6,780 nucleotides of DNA from Candidatus Colwelliibacteriota bacterium (GCA_028711965.1 JAQTRD010000025.1:1-6780), one strand, 5' to 3'; shown: positions 1 to 5,752, numbered from the stretch's first letter. Program-made: numbers and translations. The notes: a model not told the origin generated them from the sequence alone.

Positions 1-930
1 TTGCGGATTAAAGCAATGAGTCCCCTCTTTTATGTTCCACCCATAGTTTCCTCCATTCTCCACGATATCAACTTCTTCCCATAGGTCTTGGCCCACGTCG
101 GCAACAAACAGATTATTATCTCCTTCCCTATCAAAAGAAATATGATATGGATTGCGAAATCCATAAGCGAATATCTCGTCATTTCCTTCTTTACCAACGA
201 AAGGATTATCTTTCGGCGCGGAATATGGGTTTCCTTCATCGATATCTATTCGAAGTATCTTTCCCAGCAAGGTGTTAATATTTTGACCGTTTCCGCCTTC
301 AACGTGCCCCACACCCACATCGTTGGCTTGCCCTCCATCTCCGGAGGTGACGTAAAGGTAGCCGTCCGGACCAAAGGCGATATGTCCCCCATTATGATTT
401 GTCTGCGGTTCGTCTATTTGAAGAATAATTTTTTCCGAAGATAAATCAGCCGTATCGGGATTATTCTCATTGACTCTGAACTCGGACAGTATACTGGTAT
501 GGTTCCATTCGGATGGCGCTTCCTTTCTTAGTGGAGCACTGTAGTAAACAAAAAAGCGCCCATTCTCTTTGAATCCGGGGTGAAAAGCCAGGCCTAAAAG
601 CCCTCTTTCATCATAAGTCGGTCTTATTGACACCAGCTTTTCACGCAAATCCAAAAAGTTGCCGCTTGAAACAGATCCGTCTTTGCTTACTATTCTTATC
701 AATCCAATCTGGTCAACTAAAAACATCCGTCCGGTTCCGTCTTCAGGAGACACAAAAGCAATGGGCGCTACAAAATCCCCTGCTAACAATTCAACGCCTA
801 TTCTTTGAGTCTCTTCGTTATTATCCCTATCTGACGGGATAATGGACGTGCTCGGTCTCTTGATGATAATGAGATATATTCCGAGCGCGACGACAATTGC
901 TGCAATAATAAAAAAAACCGTATTCTTCAT
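1..930 (-). CDS. Membrane-anchored PQQ-dependent sugar dehydrogenase family protein, N-terminal part (C-terminus beyond window)
   Basis: The frame is open for 310 codons from an ATG at 928-930 to the window edge, so the protein is partial. Residues about 4-23 form one hydrophobic segment followed by a lysine; there is no lipobox cysteine, so this looks like a signal anchor holding an extracellular domain. The rest matches the six-bladed beta-propeller of the soluble glucose/aldose sugar dehydrogenase (GSDH, YliI-like) family: GLLGLAFHPGF near 110-120, NHNGGHIAFGPDGYLYVTSGD near 178-198 containing the candidate catalytic His179, YGFRNP near 256-261 containing Arg259 equivalent to the PQQ-contacting arginine, and VADVGQDLWEE and GGNYGW near 277-298. 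Family members oxidise aldose sugars with PQQ and calcium. Actual PQQ binding here is inferred, because some relatives (HHIP-like) are only sugar or protein binders. No Shine-Dalgarno precedes the start; an extended -10 promoter lies upstream. The gene is divergent from the phosphatidyltransferase gene. Confidence 0.9.
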   Translation of the reverse strand, partial: MKNTVFFIIAAIVVALGIYLIIIKRPSTSIIPSDRDNNEETQRIGVELLAGDFVAPIAFVSPEDGTGRMFLVDQIGLIRIVSKDGSVSSGNFLDLREKLVSIRPTYDERGLLGLAFHPGFKENGRFFVYYSAPLRKEAPSEWNHTSILSEFRVNENNPDTADLSSEKIILQIDEPQTNHNGGHIAFGPDGYLYVTSGDGGQANDVGVGHVEGGNGQNINTLLGKILRIDIDEGNPYSAPKDNPFVGKEGNDEIFAYGFRNPYHISFDREGDNNLFVADVGQDLWEEVDIVENGGNYGWNIKEGTHCFNPQ

Positions 931-969
931 TTTTTTATTTTAATGGCGCTCGCAGCAGCTCTTCCTTTT

Positions 970-978
970 ATTATACCA
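970..978 (-). promoter_or_regulatory. Extended -10 promoter of the sugar dehydrogenase gene
   Basis: Read on the minus strand, the site is TGGTATAAT, a perfect -10 hexamer (970-975) with the TG extension. No convincing -35 lies 17 bases upstream, as expected for an extended -10 promoter. Transcription would start near 963, giving a leader of about 33 nt with no Shine-Dalgarno sequence. Confidence 0.6.
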
Positions 979-981
979 GAT

Positions 982-1009
982 TTGAAATAAAACCGTTTTG
1001 ATGTATAAA
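982..1009 (+). promoter_or_regulatory. Promoter of the CDP-alcohol phosphatidyltransferase gene
   Basis: TTGAAA at 982-987 (5 of 6 to the -35 consensus) is followed after 16 bases by TATAAA at 1004-1009 (5 of 6 to the -10 consensus). It lies back to back with the minus-strand sugar dehydrogenase promoter, only a few bases away, so RNA polymerase binding in the two directions may compete. The leader would be about 35 nt and ends in a strong Shine-Dalgarno. Confidence 0.5.
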
Positions 1010-1035
1010 TCAGTCAGAAACATTAAATCTTAAAT

Positions 1036-1042
1036 AAGGAGG
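1036..1042 (+). promoter_or_regulatory. Shine-Dalgarno site fixing a GTG start
   Basis: AAGGAGG ends 8 bases before the GTG at 1051. This strong match to the anti-Shine-Dalgarno sequence decides in favour of the GTG start. It is one of only two good ribosome binding sites in the window. Confidence 0.85.
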
Positions 1043-1050
1043 TTTTTGCT

Positions 1051-1596
1051 GTGAAGTGGACCGTTCCTAATGTCCTGACTATATTCAGAGCCGCTCTCGT
1101 TCCCGTTTTCGTCCTAGCCTTCTTCTCCGCCAACAGGATAATCGCGCTTCCCGTGTTTATTATCGCTTCTATAACCGACGTTCTGGATGGATACATCGCT
1201 CGGAGAACCGGCGTCGAGACTCCTTTTGGCAGATGGGCTGACCCGCTGGCCGACAAGTTAATGACAGTCGCCGCCACAACTTGCTTGTCTGTAGCCGGCA
1301 TCCTGCCGTGGTGTTTCCCTGTAGCGTATGGCGTAATAGCGGTTATGATGGGAGTCGGAGCCATACACGCTTACTTCGGTAAGAAAAGGATTGAAGTCGT
1401 GAAATCAAACTTTGTCGGCAAAGCGGCAATGGGAGGAACATTCTTTGGGATTTGCCTTTCGTTCTTTTCCGGTCAAGTATTCCCCTGGCATATCGTTGTC
1501 ATATGGATTGGGATAACAACCAGTATTGCGTCTCTCGTATGCTACTTTGTCCTTTATCGCAAAAAAGTTCGCGAACTTTCTAAAAACGCCGTTTGA
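1051..1596 (+). CDS. pgsA: CDP-alcohol phosphatidyltransferase, PgsA-like (phosphatidylglycerophosphate synthase type)
   Basis: This 181-residue integral membrane enzyme transfers a phosphatidyl group from CDP-diacylglycerol to an alcohol; in the PgsA branch the acceptor is glycerol-3-phosphate and the pathway makes acidic phospholipids. The family signature D-x2-DG-x2-AR-x8-G-x3-D-x3-D is complete: D43, D46, G47, A50, R51, G60, D64 and D68. The N-terminal VPNVLTIFR is typical of PgsA. Several hydrophobic segments follow, and the tail is basic. The length fits PgsA proteins (about 180-200 residues). The acceptor alcohol cannot be read from the motif, so other family members remain possible. 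Translation starts at GTG behind AAGGAGG. The gene stands alone on the plus strand, divergent from the sugar dehydrogenase and convergent with the helicase. Its stop codon lies inside the loop of a terminator hairpin. Confidence 0.88.
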   Translation: MKWTVPNVLTIFRAALVPVFVLAFFSANRIIALPVFIIASITDVLDGYIARRTGVETPFGRWADPLADKLMTVAATTCLSVAGILPWCFPVAYGVIAVMMGVGAIHAYFGKKRIEVVKSNFVGKAAMGGTFFGICLSFFSGQVFPWHIVVIWIGITTSIASLVCYFVLYRKKVRELSKNAV

Positions 1597-1610
1597 TACG
1601 GCGTTTTTTT
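1582..1610. terminator. Bidirectional intrinsic terminator between pgsA and the helicase gene
   Basis: ACGCCGT (1586-1592) pairs with ACGGCGT (1598-1604) around the loop TTGAT. Flanking A and T runs (1582-1585, 1605-1610) extend the stem and supply a U tract on either strand. The pgsA stop TGA (1594-1596) is in the loop, and the helicase stop lies just to the right, so the hairpin ends both convergent transcripts. Confidence 0.88.
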
Positions 1611-2871
1611 AATTTCTATTCTGGCGAACCGCGCTTCTTCGAAAGCCCTCCCTTGGACTCCTGGGAGCAGTATTTTCTCCTGCTCTTACAAAAGTAAGCG
1701 CTGTTCCCTTATGTTCTGCGCGGCCGGTTCTTCCTATGCGATGGACATAATCATCATAAGTATGAGGCAAATCATAATTAATGACATGACTTACATCCGG
1801 GACATCGATCCCGCGGGCGGCAACGTCGGTTGCGACCAAAATATTGACTTTCTCTTCTTTGAATAATCTAAGTGCGATTCTTCTCTCGTTTTGAGTCTTA
1901 TCTCCGTGAATAGATGCCGTCTTGAATCCTCTTGAAGAAAGGTCCTGATGGATTCCCTGTACTCCTCTCTTTGTTTCTCCAAATATCAGAACTTTCTTAA
2001 ATTCTTCTTTTATTAAAAAGTTATGAAGAATATCCATCTTCTCTTCCCGGCGATTAAAGCGGATGACGTCTTGATCAATATTATCTGCCGTATCTCCCGT
2101 CTTGGTTCTGATCATTACCGGACTTTTCAAGAAAGAAGATGTAAGGGACTCCACTTCTTTCGATATGGTAGCCGAGAAAAAAATAGTCTGTCTTTCCTGC
2201 CGAAGGCCGGAAAAGATATTGCGAATATCGGCAATGAATCCCATATCCAGCATCCGATCGGCTTCATCAAGAACGACGTTTGAGAAATCCCGCATATTCA
2301 GACACTTCCTTTTTACAAGATCGTTCAGCCTTCCGGGTGTTCCGATAACGAAACTTGACCCGCGACGCAAAGAGTTTATCTGGAAGCGGATATTCATTCC
2401 ACCGACGGCCACAGTCGAATATATAGGCATTCCTTTTGAGAAGTCTTTCAATTCGATATTTATCTGTTCGGCAAGCTCCCTGGTTGGAGCGACAATCAAT
2501 GATTTCTCTTCCTTATTGCGAATTGTCTTTTCAATAAGAGGGATGAGGAAGGCAGCCGTTTTTCCCGTTCCGGTATTTGCAATACCGATTAAATCAGAGC
2601 CATTTAAGATTTCAGGAATTGCCCGGTCCTGAATCAGGGTCGGTCTCTCATATCCTTTCGATAAAACATTCTCTTTAAGACGCGGACTAACCTTAAAATC
2701 GGCAAAATTATGCTCTATCTTGACTTCGCCTGCAGGCTTGGCCGGGGAAGCTCTTTTAATGAATTTTGATTCATCGCAAAAGCTGGCCGTCATATGACGG
2801 CTCTTCGGCCTTCTCCCTTCGGAAAAACTGGGCTTTCTGGTTTGTTTTGAATAGTTTCTTTTGTATCTCAT
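1609..2871 (-). CDS. DEAD-box ATP-dependent RNA helicase (RhlE/CsdA-like)
   Basis: This 420-residue protein has every motif of a DEAD-box RNA helicase, which uses ATP to unwind short RNA duplexes in ribosome assembly, mRNA decay or cold adaptation. Visible motifs are the Q motif (GYERPTLIQ, Q81), motif I ANTGTGKT (98-105), PTRELA (129-134), TPGR (178-181), DEAD (202-205), SAT (233-235), the GDKTQNER region (323-330), VATDVAARGID (347-356) and HRIGRTGR (377-384). The N-terminal 50 residues are basic and low in complexity, and the C-terminal tail after the helicase core is only about 25 residues and Arg-rich, so there is no RNA-binding domain of the DbpA or CsdA type. The ATG at 2869-2871 lacks a Shine-Dalgarno; an alternative in-frame ATG is codon 27 (2791-2793), which still keeps the whole helicase core. 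A strong promoter and a leader hairpin lie upstream. The exact subfamily is not assigned. Confidence 0.95.
   Translation of the reverse strand: MRYKRNYSKQTRKPSFSEGRRPKSRHMTASFCDESKFIKRASPAKPAGEVKIEHNFADFKVSPRLKENVLSKGYERPTLIQDRAIPEILNGSDLIGIANTGTGKTAAFLIPLIEKTIRNKEEKSLIVAPTRELAEQINIELKDFSKGMPIYSTVAVGGMNIRFQINSLRRGSSFVIGTPGRLNDLVKRKCLNMRDFSNVVLDEADRMLDMGFIADIRNIFSGLRQERQTIFFSATISKEVESLTSSFLKSPVMIRTKTGDTADNIDQDVIRFNRREEKMDILHNFLIKEEFKKVLIFGETKRGVQGIHQDLSSRGFKTASIHGDKTQNERRIALRLFKEEKVNILVATDVAARGIDVPDVSHVINYDLPHTYDDYVHRIGRTGRAEHKGTALTFVRAGENTAPRSPREGFRRSAVRQNRN
2786..2801. repeat. 16-bp perfect palindrome inside the helicase N-terminal coding region
   Basis: GCCGTCAT followed directly by ATGACGGC forms a perfect 16-base palindrome. 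It surrounds the codon for Met27 of the helicase (2791-2793), in the poorly conserved basic N-terminal extension. It could be a dimeric protein binding site or an RNA hairpin masking an internal start, or it may be chance. Confidence 0.6.
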
Positions 2872-2879
2872 CGCAATAA

Positions 2880-2914
2880 AAATCCGGGCGCTTCATCAGC
2901 TTCAGCCCGGATTT
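2880..2914 (-). promoter_or_regulatory. Terminator-like hairpin in the helicase mRNA leader
   Basis: AAATCCGGGC (2880-2889) and GCCCGGATTT (2905-2914) are exact inverted repeats of 10 bases around a 15-base loop. Read on the minus strand, the stem is followed at once by a run of five T and then, 8 bases after the stem, by the helicase ATG. It lies downstream of the promoter at 2935-2963, so it is in the 5' leader of that transcript. It could attenuate transcription or hinder ribosome loading. Its placement before an RNA helicase gene suggests autoregulation, which is inference. Confidence 0.65.
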
Positions 2915-2934
2915 AATCTAAGCCTATTGGAATC

Positions 2935-2963
2935 AATCTAACACCTAACTAAATATATGTCAA
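2935..2963 (-). promoter_or_regulatory. Sigma70-type promoter of the helicase gene
   Basis: On the minus strand a perfect -35 TTGACA (2958-2963) is followed by a 17-base spacer and TAGATT (2935-2940), with the TG extension in front of the -10. The start point would be near 2928, giving a leader of about 57 nt that includes the hairpin at 2880-2914. Confidence 0.75.
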
Positions 2964-2984
2964 GAGCGCCTGAATCCGCTTAGT

Positions 2985-3010
2985 AAAAGCCCCGTCGGTT
3001 AGCGGGGCCC
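2985..3010 (-). terminator. Intrinsic terminator after the rhodanese gene
   Basis: GCCCCG (2989-2994) pairs with CGGGGC (3003-3008) around an 8-base loop. On the minus strand the stem is followed by TTTT, as expected 12 or more bases past the rhodanese stop. It isolates the rhodanese transcript from the helicase promoter immediately beyond it. Confidence 0.75.
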
Positions 3011-3022
3011 TTGAAAGGAAAG

Positions 3023-3361
3023 TTAGCTTTTACTCTCAAACTCGTATCCAGCATCCTGCCACCCGGCAAGCCCGTCCTTGTAGTGCGAGACATCGGTGTA
3101 GCCCGCTTTAATAAGAGTCTCGGCGGCTTGAACACTTGCCATGCATGTATTCGAAGAACAATACACTATTATTTCCGCGTCTTTCGGAGCACCTGCTTCT
3201 TTTTCAAACTGTTTTAAAAAGTCCGGTCCGTTGGGAATATTCATCGCCCCGGGAATATGCCTTGATTCAAAACTCTGCGGAGAGAGAGCGTCTATAAGAT
3301 AGAAGTCATCCTTATCATCTATCTTTTTTTTGAGTTCTTCAGTAGATATGACCTTTGCCAT
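3023..3361 (-). CDS. Single-domain rhodanese-like sulfurtransferase
   Basis: From the ATG at 3359-3361 this is a 112-residue single rhodanese domain, the usual length. The features are DFYLIDALSPQSFESRHIPGAMNIP (the rhodanese N-terminal signature) and the active-site loop YCSSNTCMAS, in which the first Cys (residue 68) is the persulfide-carrying cysteine and the loop CSSNTC has the six-residue length of sulfur-specific rhodaneses. A second Cys five residues later gives a CxxxxC pair. The C-terminal YKDGLAGWQDAGY is standard. The protein probably moves sulfane sulfur in the cytoplasm; the partner is unknown. A GTG at 3398-3400 would add 13 residues in frame, but it falls about where transcription from the extended -10 at 3403-3411 should start, so I prefer the ATG. 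Neither start has a Shine-Dalgarno sequence. Confidence 0.9.
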   Translation of the reverse strand: MAKVISTEELKKKIDDKDDFYLIDALSPQSFESRHIPGAMNIPNGPDFLKQFEKEAGAPKDAEIIVYCSSNTCMASVQAAETLIKAGYTDVSHYKDGLAGWQDAGYEFESKS

Positions 3362-3402
3362 TGCTTTTTGTCGCTTTGCGAGCCGACATACCCGCTTCAC
3401 TG

Positions 3403-3411
3403 ATTATAACA
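3403..3411 (-). promoter_or_regulatory. Extended -10 promoter of the rhodanese gene
   Basis: The minus strand reads TGTTATAAT, a perfect extended -10 element, in the short gap between the small membrane protein gene and the rhodanese gene. No -35 is evident. It gives the rhodanese its own transcript start near 3396, although read-through from upstream is also possible because no terminator separates the genes. Confidence 0.65.
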
Positions 3412-3418
3412 TTCTCTT

Positions 3419-3709
3419 CTATCTCTTCTTTTCTTCCGGAGGCAGTCCCCACTGCCATCGCGGCTTTTCTCCTTTCCAGTATCCGATTGCAATAATAATC
3501 GCCATAGTAACAATCAAAGTAATAAAATATTCAGTCACTTTTTCTTCTAGTAAAAAATATTTTGCCGCTAAAACAACAACGGTAATTGAAGCTATAACTA
3601 AGAGCCATCCTTGCCATGTCACGGGAACCCATCCCCAGCCGTACAGCTTGCGCCTGAACCAATAACCTCGAGGATTGTCTTTTAAATATTGGATATATTG
3701 TTTGAACAT
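3419..3709 (-). CDS. Small membrane protein with two transmembrane segments, unknown function
   Basis: This 96-residue protein has a basic, aromatic N-terminus (NPRGYWFRRKLYGWGWVPVT, residues 12-31), two hydrophobic segments at about 34-52 and 60-77, and a short tail with the motif PRWQWGLPPEEKKR. No enzymatic motif is visible. From memory, similar small proteins with YWFxRKLYGWGW and PRWQWG blocks recur in Parcubacteria-type genomes as hypotheticals; this could not be checked here. Both conserved blocks should face the cytoplasm if the two segments form a hairpin, following the positive-inside rule. It starts 20 bases after the stop of the VOC gene, so co-transcription is likely. The ATG at 3707-3709 has no Shine-Dalgarno. 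Confidence 0.85.
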   Translation of the reverse strand: MFKQYIQYLKDNPRGYWFRRKLYGWGWVPVTWQGWLLVIASITVVVLAAKYFLLEEKVTEYFITLIVTMAIIIAIGYWKGEKPRWQWGLPPEEKKR

Positions 3710-3729
3710 TTGATTTTTATTTATCCGTG

Positions 3730-4098
3730 TTACCTTATCGATGAATAAAAAATTATTTTATACCCGTCCGGATCCTTTACCGCGAACTCTCTCTTACCCC
3801 AAGGCCAATCTTTCGGCTCGCTCGAAGGAACAATTCCGCTCTCTTTTATTGAACTGAACTGCTCATCAACGTCATCCACTTCCACATATGTGAATATGCC
3901 GATTCCTTTCGGATTAACGCCTGCTTCTTTATCTATCTGTACCTTAGATTCATCCATAAAGACTAATGTAAAATCGCCCGGCTTTATTCTCACAGCGTCT
4001 TCTGATTCCGCGACATCAAATCCCAGCTTTCTGTAAAATTCAGCGGTATTCTTGATATCTTTAACAAAATACAGATTTGAATGTAATCGTTTAATCAT
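3730..4098 (-). CDS. VOC superfamily protein (glyoxalase/bleomycin-resistance-like)
   Basis: This 122-residue protein has the two beta-alpha-beta-beta-beta modules of the vicinal oxygen chelate fold: residues 1-50 (LYFVKDIKNTAEFYRKLGF) and about 65-122 (FTYVEVDDVDEQF, then WPWGKREFAVKDPDGYKIIF). The W-P-W-G-x-R-E-F-x-V-x-D-P-x-G block resembles bleomycin-binding resistance proteins. The position after DPDG that holds the metal-binding Glu in glyoxalase enzymes is Ile116 here, so a metalloenzyme role is less likely than ligand binding; His6 is the only plausible retained ligand. No substrate can be named. The gene lies 39 bases downstream of the thioredoxin-CcdA gene and 20 bases upstream of the small membrane protein gene, on the same strand. 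A possible -10 element, CATAAT at 4103-4108, sits right before the ATG, which has no good Shine-Dalgarno. Confidence 0.88.
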   Translation of the reverse strand: MIKRLHSNLYFVKDIKNTAEFYRKLGFDVAESEDAVRIKPGDFTLVFMDESKVQIDKEAGVNPKGIGIFTYVEVDDVDEQFSSIKESGIVPSSEPKDWPWGKREFAVKDPDGYKIIFYSSIR

Positions 4099-4137
4099 TT
4101 TAATTATGATATTCCTTTTATATCTTTATTAACAATC

Positions 4138-5349
4138 TTATCCGAACATTAAGATTTCCGGCCTAAAAATAAGCAATAAGCCTATAGCGAGCATCAGTAT
4201 GCCTCCAATGAGCTTGGAAGCGCGCGCGTATTTTCCGGTAATGCCAGCCATCTCCAAAGTGATCATAGCCGCGAAAAAGACAAACAAGTCGTCAAGCATA
4301 AACACAAAAATGTATAACCCTATATAAAGGTAATATTGCCAGACAGGCAGATTGCTTAAAGCCAATATTTGGGTATATATGGCCGGAAGGCCGGCTGAAC
4401 AGACAAGCTCAACCAGATTAACCGCAAAAGCAAGGAGAACTATTCCGCCCAAAGCGAGCCATAGACTGTTCATCTGGGTTATCGATTTTATCTTGTCGAA
4501 TATCTTTTTCTTTTCATCGCCTTGAGTGACTTTGCAAACCGCCTCTTTATTAATGAAAAATTCTCTAAGGTTGTATCCGCCTCCCGCAAGCGCGATGAGA
4601 CCGATGGCAATTCTCACCCAAATGATAAATCCGAGGAAAAGAATGAGATTAAGCCACGCCGCCATAAATAAGAAATACACTGCGGCCGAAGCGGCGATAA
4701 AGGCAACACCGAGTATCCACATCCTTTTTCTGTTCTCCATACCTAGTAAAAGACTGATAAGGAATAGAAGCGTCCACATCGCGCAGGGATTGAATCCGTC
4801 GAGAGCTCCCATAACGACAGTCAGCGCAGGTAACGAAAAGGAAGCGGGATCTATTTCTCCAAAGAAAGGAACTGTAATTTTCCCAATTTCGTTCTCTTCT
4901 TCCGAACCTTCCTTTTGTTCAGAGCCGCTTTCATTCGACGATGCGTCGATTATCTCCCCCGCCCTGTCGGTGCATGAATTTTCTAGACAATAATTAATCC
5001 GGTCTTCCATCTTTTCCGAGCTCCCCGTTTCGGAAAATCCGACGAAAGACGTATCGCCTATTATAGTCAAAGGCACGCCGTCCACCTCTATCCCCATCTC
5101 CGAATTCAATCTCTGTAGAGTCTCGATATTCTCCGGGTGAAAATATATTTCAAAACTGTGAACATTGATTTGAGGATATTTCTCTTTAACAGTCTCCAAA
5201 AAAACCTCCTCTTTGGCGCAATGAGGACACCCGTCCCCGTAAAAGAAGTATATGTTCAGTTTCTCCTCGGCAAAGGCTGTTCCGGCAAAAAACAAGCTTC
5301 CGCAAACCAGCAATAATGCCGCTACTAGTTTTATTTTCCCTATTTTCAT
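4138..5349 (-). CDS. Secreted thioredoxin-like domain fused to a CcdA/DsbD-type transmembrane electron carrier
   Basis: From the ATG at 5347-5349 the protein has 403 residues. In this numbering, 1-27 is a classic signal peptide (KIGKIK, hydrophobic core, cleavage after AFA). Residues 28-125 form a thioredoxin-fold domain with active site C41-P-H-C44 and the cis-Pro motif GVP (P93); a second Cys pair, C121 and C126, ends it. A Ser/Glu-rich linker (about 130-160) leads to about six transmembrane segments (171-203, 210-232, 233-257, 295-322, 335-360, 379-397). C189 (DGFNPCAMW) and C317 (LVELVCSAGLP) sit in the first and fourth segments, as in CcdA and DsbD beta. It probably carries electrons from cytoplasmic thioredoxin across the membrane to its own external CPHC domain, reducing or isomerising extracytoplasmic disulfides. 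A TTG at 5356-5358 would add only three residues; the ATG gives the better signal peptide. The domain order is unlike DsbD, where the thioredoxin-like domain is C-terminal. Confidence 0.88.
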   Translation of the reverse strand: MKIGKIKLVAALLLVCGSLFFAGTAFAEEKLNIYFFYGDGCPHCAKEEVFLETVKEKYPQINVHSFEIYFHPENIETLQRLNSEMGIEVDGVPLTIIGDTSFVGFSETGSSEKMEDRINYCLENSCTDRAGEIIDASSNESGSEQKEGSEEENEIGKITVPFFGEIDPASFSLPALTVVMGALDGFNPCAMWTLLFLISLLLGMENRKRMWILGVAFIAASAAVYFLFMAAWLNLILFLGFIIWVRIAIGLIALAGGGYNLREFFINKEAVCKVTQGDEKKKIFDKIKSITQMNSLWLALGGIVLLAFAVNLVELVCSAGLPAIYTQILALSNLPVWQYYLYIGLYIFVFMLDDLFVFFAAMITLEMAGITGKYARASKLIGGILMLAIGLLLIFRPEILMFG

Positions 5350-5379
5350 GGATATCAAATATCTCTGATTAATCTTCTG

Positions 5380-5388
5380 ATATTAACA
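5380..5388 (-). promoter_or_regulatory. Possible extended -10 promoter of the thioredoxin-CcdA gene
   Basis: The minus strand reads TGTTAATAT (hexamer 5380-5385, 4 of 6 to consensus plus the TG extension). It lies about 30 bases before the ATG, downstream of the terminator of the cold-shock gene, which leaves little other room for a promoter. No good -35 is visible. Confidence 0.35.
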
Positions 5389-5415
5389 AAAAATCTCGAT
5401 GTCTACGAATTAAAC

Positions 5416-5441
5416 AAAAAACCCCGCAAGGCGGGGTTTTT
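5416..5441. terminator. Intrinsic terminator of the cold-shock protein gene
   Basis: CCCCGC (5422-5427) pairs with GCGGGG (5431-5436) around the 3-base loop AAG. Flanking A and T runs extend the stem and give a six-base U tract on the minus strand. It lies directly after the cold-shock stop codon and separates this gene from the thioredoxin-CcdA gene. It is symmetrical enough to work on both strands. Confidence 0.92.
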
Positions 5442-5451
5442 GTGATTGAGA

Positions 5452-5649
5452 CTAGACGAGAGACACGTTTACCGCGTTCGGTCCTTTCTCAGAACTGGCC
5501 TTTTCGAAAGTTACTTTATCTCCGACTTTAAGATCATCAAAGTTAACTCCTTTGAGATCGTTGCCGTGAAAAAATAAATCCTTATCATCACCTTCAACAG
5601 TGATGAAGCCGAATCCTTTATCGTTAAGAGTTTTAATTACTCCTTCCAT
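5452..5649 (-). CDS. Cold-shock domain protein (CspA family)
   Basis: The protein has 65 residues, the standard size of a free cold-shock domain. The RNA-binding motifs are RNP1 KGFGFI (11-16) and RNP2 DLFFH (24-28), followed by the usual VGDKVTFEK (42-50) and GPNAVNV (56-62). It is a five-stranded beta-barrel that binds single-stranded RNA or DNA in the cytoplasm and acts as an RNA chaperone, often but not always induced by cold. The gene is monocistronic: a strong promoter at 5753-5781 and an intrinsic terminator bracket it. The mRNA leader is about 97 nt and AT-rich with no Shine-Dalgarno before the ATG, which fits the long, structure-controlled leaders of cold-shock mRNAs. Whether this one is cold-induced is inference. 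Confidence 0.96.
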   Translation of the reverse strand: MEGVIKTLNDKGFGFITVEGDDKDLFFHGNDLKGVNFDDLKVGDKVTFEKASSEKGPNAVNVSLV

Positions 5650-5662
5650 ATTTCAAGTTTTT

Positions 5663-5681
5663 TATTAATGTTTTAAGGATT
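5663..5681 (-). promoter_or_regulatory. Small hairpin in the cold-shock mRNA leader
   Basis: On the minus strand TTTAGG and CTTAAA pair (6 bp, one G-U) around the loop TTCAATC. The loop and closing G-C match the TTCRANY pattern of a tRNA T-arm, but no other tRNA arm can be built around it. It lies about 15 bases upstream of the start codon. It is more likely a leader stem, possibly temperature sensitive, than part of a tRNA. Confidence 0.35.
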
Positions 5682-5752
5682 GAACCTAAAGTTTAACCGC
5701 TTGAACGAGCTCGACTTATTTTCATTAAGCAATTATCTTAACCTACTCCTTG

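Noticed and set aside
1023..1364. Minus-strand open frame of 113 codons opposite pgsA.
   Set aside because: It overlaps the complete CDP-alcohol phosphatidyltransferase signature on the other strand and has no ribosome binding site.
2102..2632. Long plus-strand open frame of 176 codons opposite the helicase gene.
   Set aside because: It lies entirely antisense to conserved helicase motifs, its translation has no domain-like pattern and no ribosome binding site precedes it.
4526..4993. Plus-strand open frame of 155 codons opposite the thioredoxin-CcdA gene.
   Set aside because: It is antisense to well-supported transmembrane segments, and its composition is what the reverse complement of membrane codons gives.
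5356..5358. TTG start for the thioredoxin-CcdA protein.
   Set aside because: It adds only three residues (M-I-S) before an ATG that gives a standard signal peptide, and there is no Shine-Dalgarno to favour it.
5650..5752. A tRNA in the cold-shock leader, prompted by the T-arm-like TTTAGG-TTCAATC-CTTAAA and a possible anticodon stem with loop GTTCAAG.
   Set aside because: The anticodon stem has a C-C mismatch, no D arm folds and no acceptor strand pairs with the bases after the T arm. The segment is better explained as the mRNA leader behind a strong promoter.
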